In this document: positions 60,242-64,000 of the stretch, piece by piece
How the letters are laid out: the number at the start of each line of letters is the position of its first letter
Position numbering within the stretch: the stretch's first letter is position 1
DNA from: Prinsepia uniflora
Taxonomy: Eukaryota > Streptophyta > Magnoliopsida > Rosales > Rosaceae
Direction of reading: 5' to 3'
Assembly (NCBI GenBank): GCA_032719365.1
Contig: CM064876.1
Location: forward strand, 62,057,864 to 62,121,863
DNA length: 64,000 nucleotides
Notes under the pieces: model-generated
What the model was told of the DNA's origin: nothing
Databases searched by the model: none
Seen by the model: only the letters and a program-made list of their open reading frames with translations
Made by a program: the position numbers and the translations under genes

Positions 60242-62210
60242 TCAAGCATTGGACTCACACCATTCTTGTAAGCTTGGTGTTGCAACTCCGATGTTCTTCA
60301 TGTCAAACATATTAGCTGGTTCATAGCATATGGTGTTTCGAAGTGAGTACAAAGTATCATTCAACTCCATCTTCAAAGACATTCAGAATTCTATGAAATA
60401 GATGTTCTTCGTGTCCAATGTATTAGTTAATATTCCCTTGTCAAATAGTCTAAGCTCTCAGCAAAGAGCTTGCATGTACAAAGCATACCATGCAGAAAGA
60501 GAACATTTCCTTTTTGACACACTCACACACACAAGCACAAAAATAATTATAGTAATAATAATAAAAAATCATTGAAGATGATGAAGCATATGGGACACAG
60601 ATACTAACTGGTAAGGACACAGATACTAACTGGTAAGAAAGATGCGTAACTGGAAATAAAGCATATCACAGATGATTTCCTTCTCAAGCTCATCAATCCT
60701 CGAGACATTAGATTTATTTATACAAAAGTGATTATGATAGAAATGTTAAGATAATCTCATTTGAATCATATATAAAACTAGTTTAAATATTTTCCTTGCC
60801 TTCAGCAAGCAATAGACAGATATGAATTACACAATCTCTCTGGTATTATTTGTGGAGCTTACTTTAAATAAGCTCGCATGATACTTGAAATTATCAAACA
60901 TAACCACTGAAACACAAGCCGAATACTTAACCTTCCCCTCCACCATTCCCACCTCCTATCCTCTCTTCTAAATTCCATTTATCTTCCCAGTTCCCAACAG
61001 GAAAGTGTAAATTCCTGGTAAACCAGTAAATGTCTATTCTTTCCGATAGGCATTGGCTAGTCTACTACCAGCCTATAGGTGATGGTACTTCAGATATATA
61101 GTTCTGGGATCAATGTTCAGTAAGAAGCATTTTATTTCAAGAAGCCGTAAATGAATACAAAATATCAGGAAAGAATTCCAGCAATTTGAAGTTTTAGAAA
61201 ATCGAACACCAAAATTAACACGCTCTAACAGTATCATCACAAAAACAGAAAGCACGTACCAGTGTGTACGTCAGGTGTGGCAGCAGCCGTGGCATCAAGA
61301 ATAACTGTGATAGATTTGTAATCCAAAGCTACTCCATCAAACACAGTCTGCCTAATGCAATTCGGAGTCTGAACACCTAAAATTACATGACCAACAAATT
61401 ACAACCTTCTACCAAACACCAAAAACAACATTCTGCAAAAGAAACATCGTCTCTTATAATTGACTACCTTACTTACCAGTGACAACCAAACTTTCAATTC
61501 CAGCCCCCTTAAGAAATGAATGAAGGTGTGTAGCAAAGAATGCACTAAAGCGGGTCTTAACCAACTTATAGTCCCCTTCTTCAATCACAAGCCCATCAAC
61601 AAGTTCAGCACCTCTCCGACCCTTAACAGTCGGACCTACTTTCCCAACCGGATAAAAGTGCCGGCGAAAAAGCTCAACATCTCTTCCTAGTAGATCATGT
61701 TGACGCACAACCTACCATATTTTTGAAATTGACCTATTACAAATCCTAACTATAAATAAAATGAATAAAATCGAATCAAAATACAAAATTTTTTCCACTG
61801 CAGACTAAAATACATAATTTTATCTAAGACAACAAAATTTGGAAGATAAAAAATTCTAATTAGCATGAAAAAATCTTGGTCTCGTGCTATTTTCATTGTT
61901 CTAGTTTGCAGAAAATGGAAAATCCAGCTAAAAATGAGCAAGAAAATAGAAAAGAGAAGTTGGGTACCCAGACTATGAGGATGCCACGCTGCCTAGCGAT
62001 TTGAACGGCCTTCATTACATTTGGGACGATGGCTTTGCCTCCATTAACAAGCATAGGACCATCCACATCTATGAAATCGTGCTACAAAAATGCAACCAAA
62101 TAAAAACCCAATTCATTTAAGTTCAAGAAAAATCAGAGTAAAAGGGTTTGATAAAGAAAGACCTGCATGTCAATGATAAGGAGAGCTGTTTGCTTCCATT
62201 GGTCTGCCAT
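60242..62210 (-). CDS. Isochorismatase-like cysteine hydrolase
   Basis: Small single-domain hydrolase of the isochorismatase/nicotinamidase superfamily. Minus-strand exons: 62210-62163, 62081-61968, 61711-61477, 61376-61260, 60315-60242; all phases close, giving 195 residues. The superfamily triad is visible: Asp14 in LLIIDMQ, Lys106 in YKLVKTRFSAF, Cys139 in TPNCIRQT, followed by VILDATAAATP. Closest recalled relative is Arabidopsis At3g16190, also about 196 residues, whose substrate is not established. It lacks a targeting extension, so it is probably cytosolic. Donor sites of introns 1 and 2 (GTCTTT, GTACCC) are weak but the joins restore conserved sequence. I would not call it a nicotinamidase or isochorismatase without assay. 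Confidence 0.92.
60595..60638. repeat. Tandem duplication in the last intron of the isochorismatase-like gene
   Basis: The 22-base stretch GACACAGATACTAACTGGTA plus AG is present twice in a row. A simple local duplication. Confidence 0.8.
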
Positions 62211-63541
62211 TGTTTCAGAGCTCAATTAGTTCCACCTTCAAAAATACGCTGAAGATCAAAGGAAATGGCCCATATTTAGGACTCAGGCTGGGCTTTCATT
62301 CTAGGCTAGTCTAACAGTATTTGGGCTTCATTTGAAACCCCAACCATGAAGTGGGGATGTGCATCGGCTCGGTACACCTCGACTTTATACAATAATCTCG
62401 TTTTTTTTTTTTTTTTTTATGAAATCAAGCAAGATCATTAAATTTGGATTAGGAAAAAACCAGAAATAGATTCTGGAAGTCATTGTCTTCGAAGTAAGAA
62501 TGGCTCGATCTCTTGACAATTTGGAGGCCAATGGGCCTAATACTTAATTGGGATTAGAAAAAAACCAGGTTGATTAATATATAAAATTGGTTGATATATA
62601 TATATATACAATGTAGTTCAGTCTCAACCATCATATATGAAAGCTATTGGCGCATGAGATTCGCTTTCCTTTTTATTTCTTTTTTCATTATACTGTTGTT
62701 TTAAACCAAACTGCTAAATCAACGAGGTTTTAAAATTTCAAATTGTTGACCACATTTTATACTTCGTTTGAGGTTTTATGATGGTCAGCTGATCGATCCT
62801 TTCGAGGAAGAGAAAGCTGCGGAAATAAATCTTTAACGTTTTGTGTAAGCAAAAAAAGATTATTCCTGAACAGTTTTCTTTTTTATTTATTTATTTTTTA
62901 AAACCCTGAAGAAATAACATGCACGTACGTACGTAGTGTATTATATATAGTGCTCTCATATTAGCAAGCCCTAGTGTGGCTATATATATATATATATATA
63001 TTTAAGTCGAGAATAGAACGAAAAAGATACTCTTAATTAGCAATTTGAATGTTGGATAAATGATGAGGCATTGCAAACGTCAGGATTACGATAGCAAAAC
63101 CCTAAGCACCCTATTGTGGAGCGTGTGAGAGTGGGGCCGATGCTTGAGTGCAAATCTTGAAGGTGTACGTCCAAAAGCACACCGAAAGAGGGATCATAAT
63201 CACACATTCACACGTACACATATGCACATTTGGATTTTGGATCATCATCATCTCACATGAACCCACAATCCACGTTGAGACACCTAGCTACTACTTGAAA
63301 TTCTTTGAGCTTTTCAATTTTCAAACTATATTTGTCTATCCAATTTATATCTCAACTTAATTTGTATATACAGGAATAAGTGAAGCTGAAAAATGTCTAG
63401 CTATGTAATCCATTGCTTGGAGATGAGATTAATGAGTTTATTTGATACATGCCATAACCAGAATCACCAACTTCTTAAATTATTATTTAAAATTACCTAA
63501 AAAGATCTTAAATTTTCCAAGTATCAATGTCTCACCATGTA
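62211..63541. other. Upstream region of the isochorismatase-like gene and spacer
   Basis: Contains the minus-strand promoter near 62211-62350, a T run (62402-62419) and (TA)n tracts near 62595-62610 and 62982-63002. No exon found. Confidence 0.5.
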
Positions 63542-64000
63542 CACTACAGGAAATTGCCTCTTGCCTAGCGAATTAGCTTCATTGAGCAAAATTCCATCAG
63601 CTAAAACACTGCAGAAAATTGATTATTGCCCAACGAACAGGCTTCGTCGAGAAACCTCAAGACTCCGTCATGTAAAATTAAACCCGAGGAATCTCCGTCA
63701 GGCTATATTCGTCGAGCAATTGTTTTCGGAATTCATTTGCAACGACGAAAACGTACAGTGTCGTAGTAGGTTGATATTATATTGCCCGACAGCGTGGTGC
63801 ACTGGCTATCGATTGTCGAGCAACATCAAAGTCAACTCATGTAGCTCGAAGAACAAGTTTCCAGGGGAAACTTAATAAAAATTTGGTGACCTATCATCGA
63901 ATTGTGATGGTTGAGTTTGCCCGACGACGTTACGTCTAACTTAAAAATTTCATTGGCAACCCAATGAATTTAATCTTACCCGACGTCGGACTAACTTACA
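63542..64000. mobile_element. Left terminus of a CACTA-like DNA transposon, running off the window
   Basis: Begins CACTACAGGAAATTGCC, the terminal inverted repeat type of plant CACTA (En/Spm) elements. The following 450 bases contain scattered CGACGA, CCCGACG and TCGTCGAG words in both directions, typical of subterminal repeats where transposase binds. The other end and any transposase gene are outside the window. The base trio before it (GTA, 63539-63541) would be the TSD. Confidence 0.7.

Overview
This is nuclear DNA of a flowering plant, very probably a eudicot. The genes are split into many short exons separated by AT-rich introns. The repeats are plant types: LTR retrotransposons, a Cassandra-type TRIM, LINEs, a Mutator-like element and a CACTA end. 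I cannot name the species; Rosaceae is only an impression. Three protein-coding genes can be rebuilt exon by exon. (1) 2979-9395 (+) is a malonate-CoA ligase of the AAE13 type, with 17 coding exons, a mitochondrial presequence on its own first exon, one U12-type AT-AC intron and one GC-AG intron. (2) 52374-56518 (+) is augmin subunit 4 (AUG4/HAUS4-like), with 13 coding exons. (3) 60242-62210 (-) is an isochorismatase-like cysteine hydrolase, with 5 coding exons.

Layout. 1-400 is the end of an LTR running off the left edge, and 401-1298 is a LINE remnant. AAE13 follows. 9986-14405 is a decayed Mutator-like transposase gene split by a solo LTR (12328-13980). 14456-18425 is a minus-strand LINE remnant split by a 2.9-kb solo LTR (14790-17731). 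18841-19558 is a complete Cassandra-like TRIM. After an AT-rich spacer comes a 30-kb retrotransposon nest (21332-51696). Then AUG4, a second LINE ruin (about 57650-59730), the isochorismatase-like gene, and the terminus of a CACTA-like element from 63542 to the right edge.

The nest can be read from target-site duplications (TSDs). The outermost layer is a roughly 0.4-kb Copia-type solo LTR (21332-51696, candidate TSD ATGGT/ATAGT). Inside it is a minus-strand large-LTR element (21619-51561, candidate TSD GTTTA). Inside that is a second complete element of the same kind (29575-44331, exact TSD TCTAA) with a primer-binding site, a polypurine tract and two LTRs of about 2.8 kb. That element carries three solo LTRs (34760-38188, 39891-41665, 43090-43639). 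The outer 5' LTR carries solo LTR 44670-50227, which carries solo LTR 44878-47451. I found no gag-pol reading frame in either internal domain, so both look like non-autonomous LARD-type elements.

The most unusual signal is inside these large LTRs. They carry arrays of short hairpins, about 30 bases apart in several copies, in which both arms change together between units and between copies. They also carry a 26-base perfect hairpin kept in several copies and a GC-rich hairpin. I read this as a structured-RNA or otherwise selected domain of the LTR. This is inference and would need covariation statistics.
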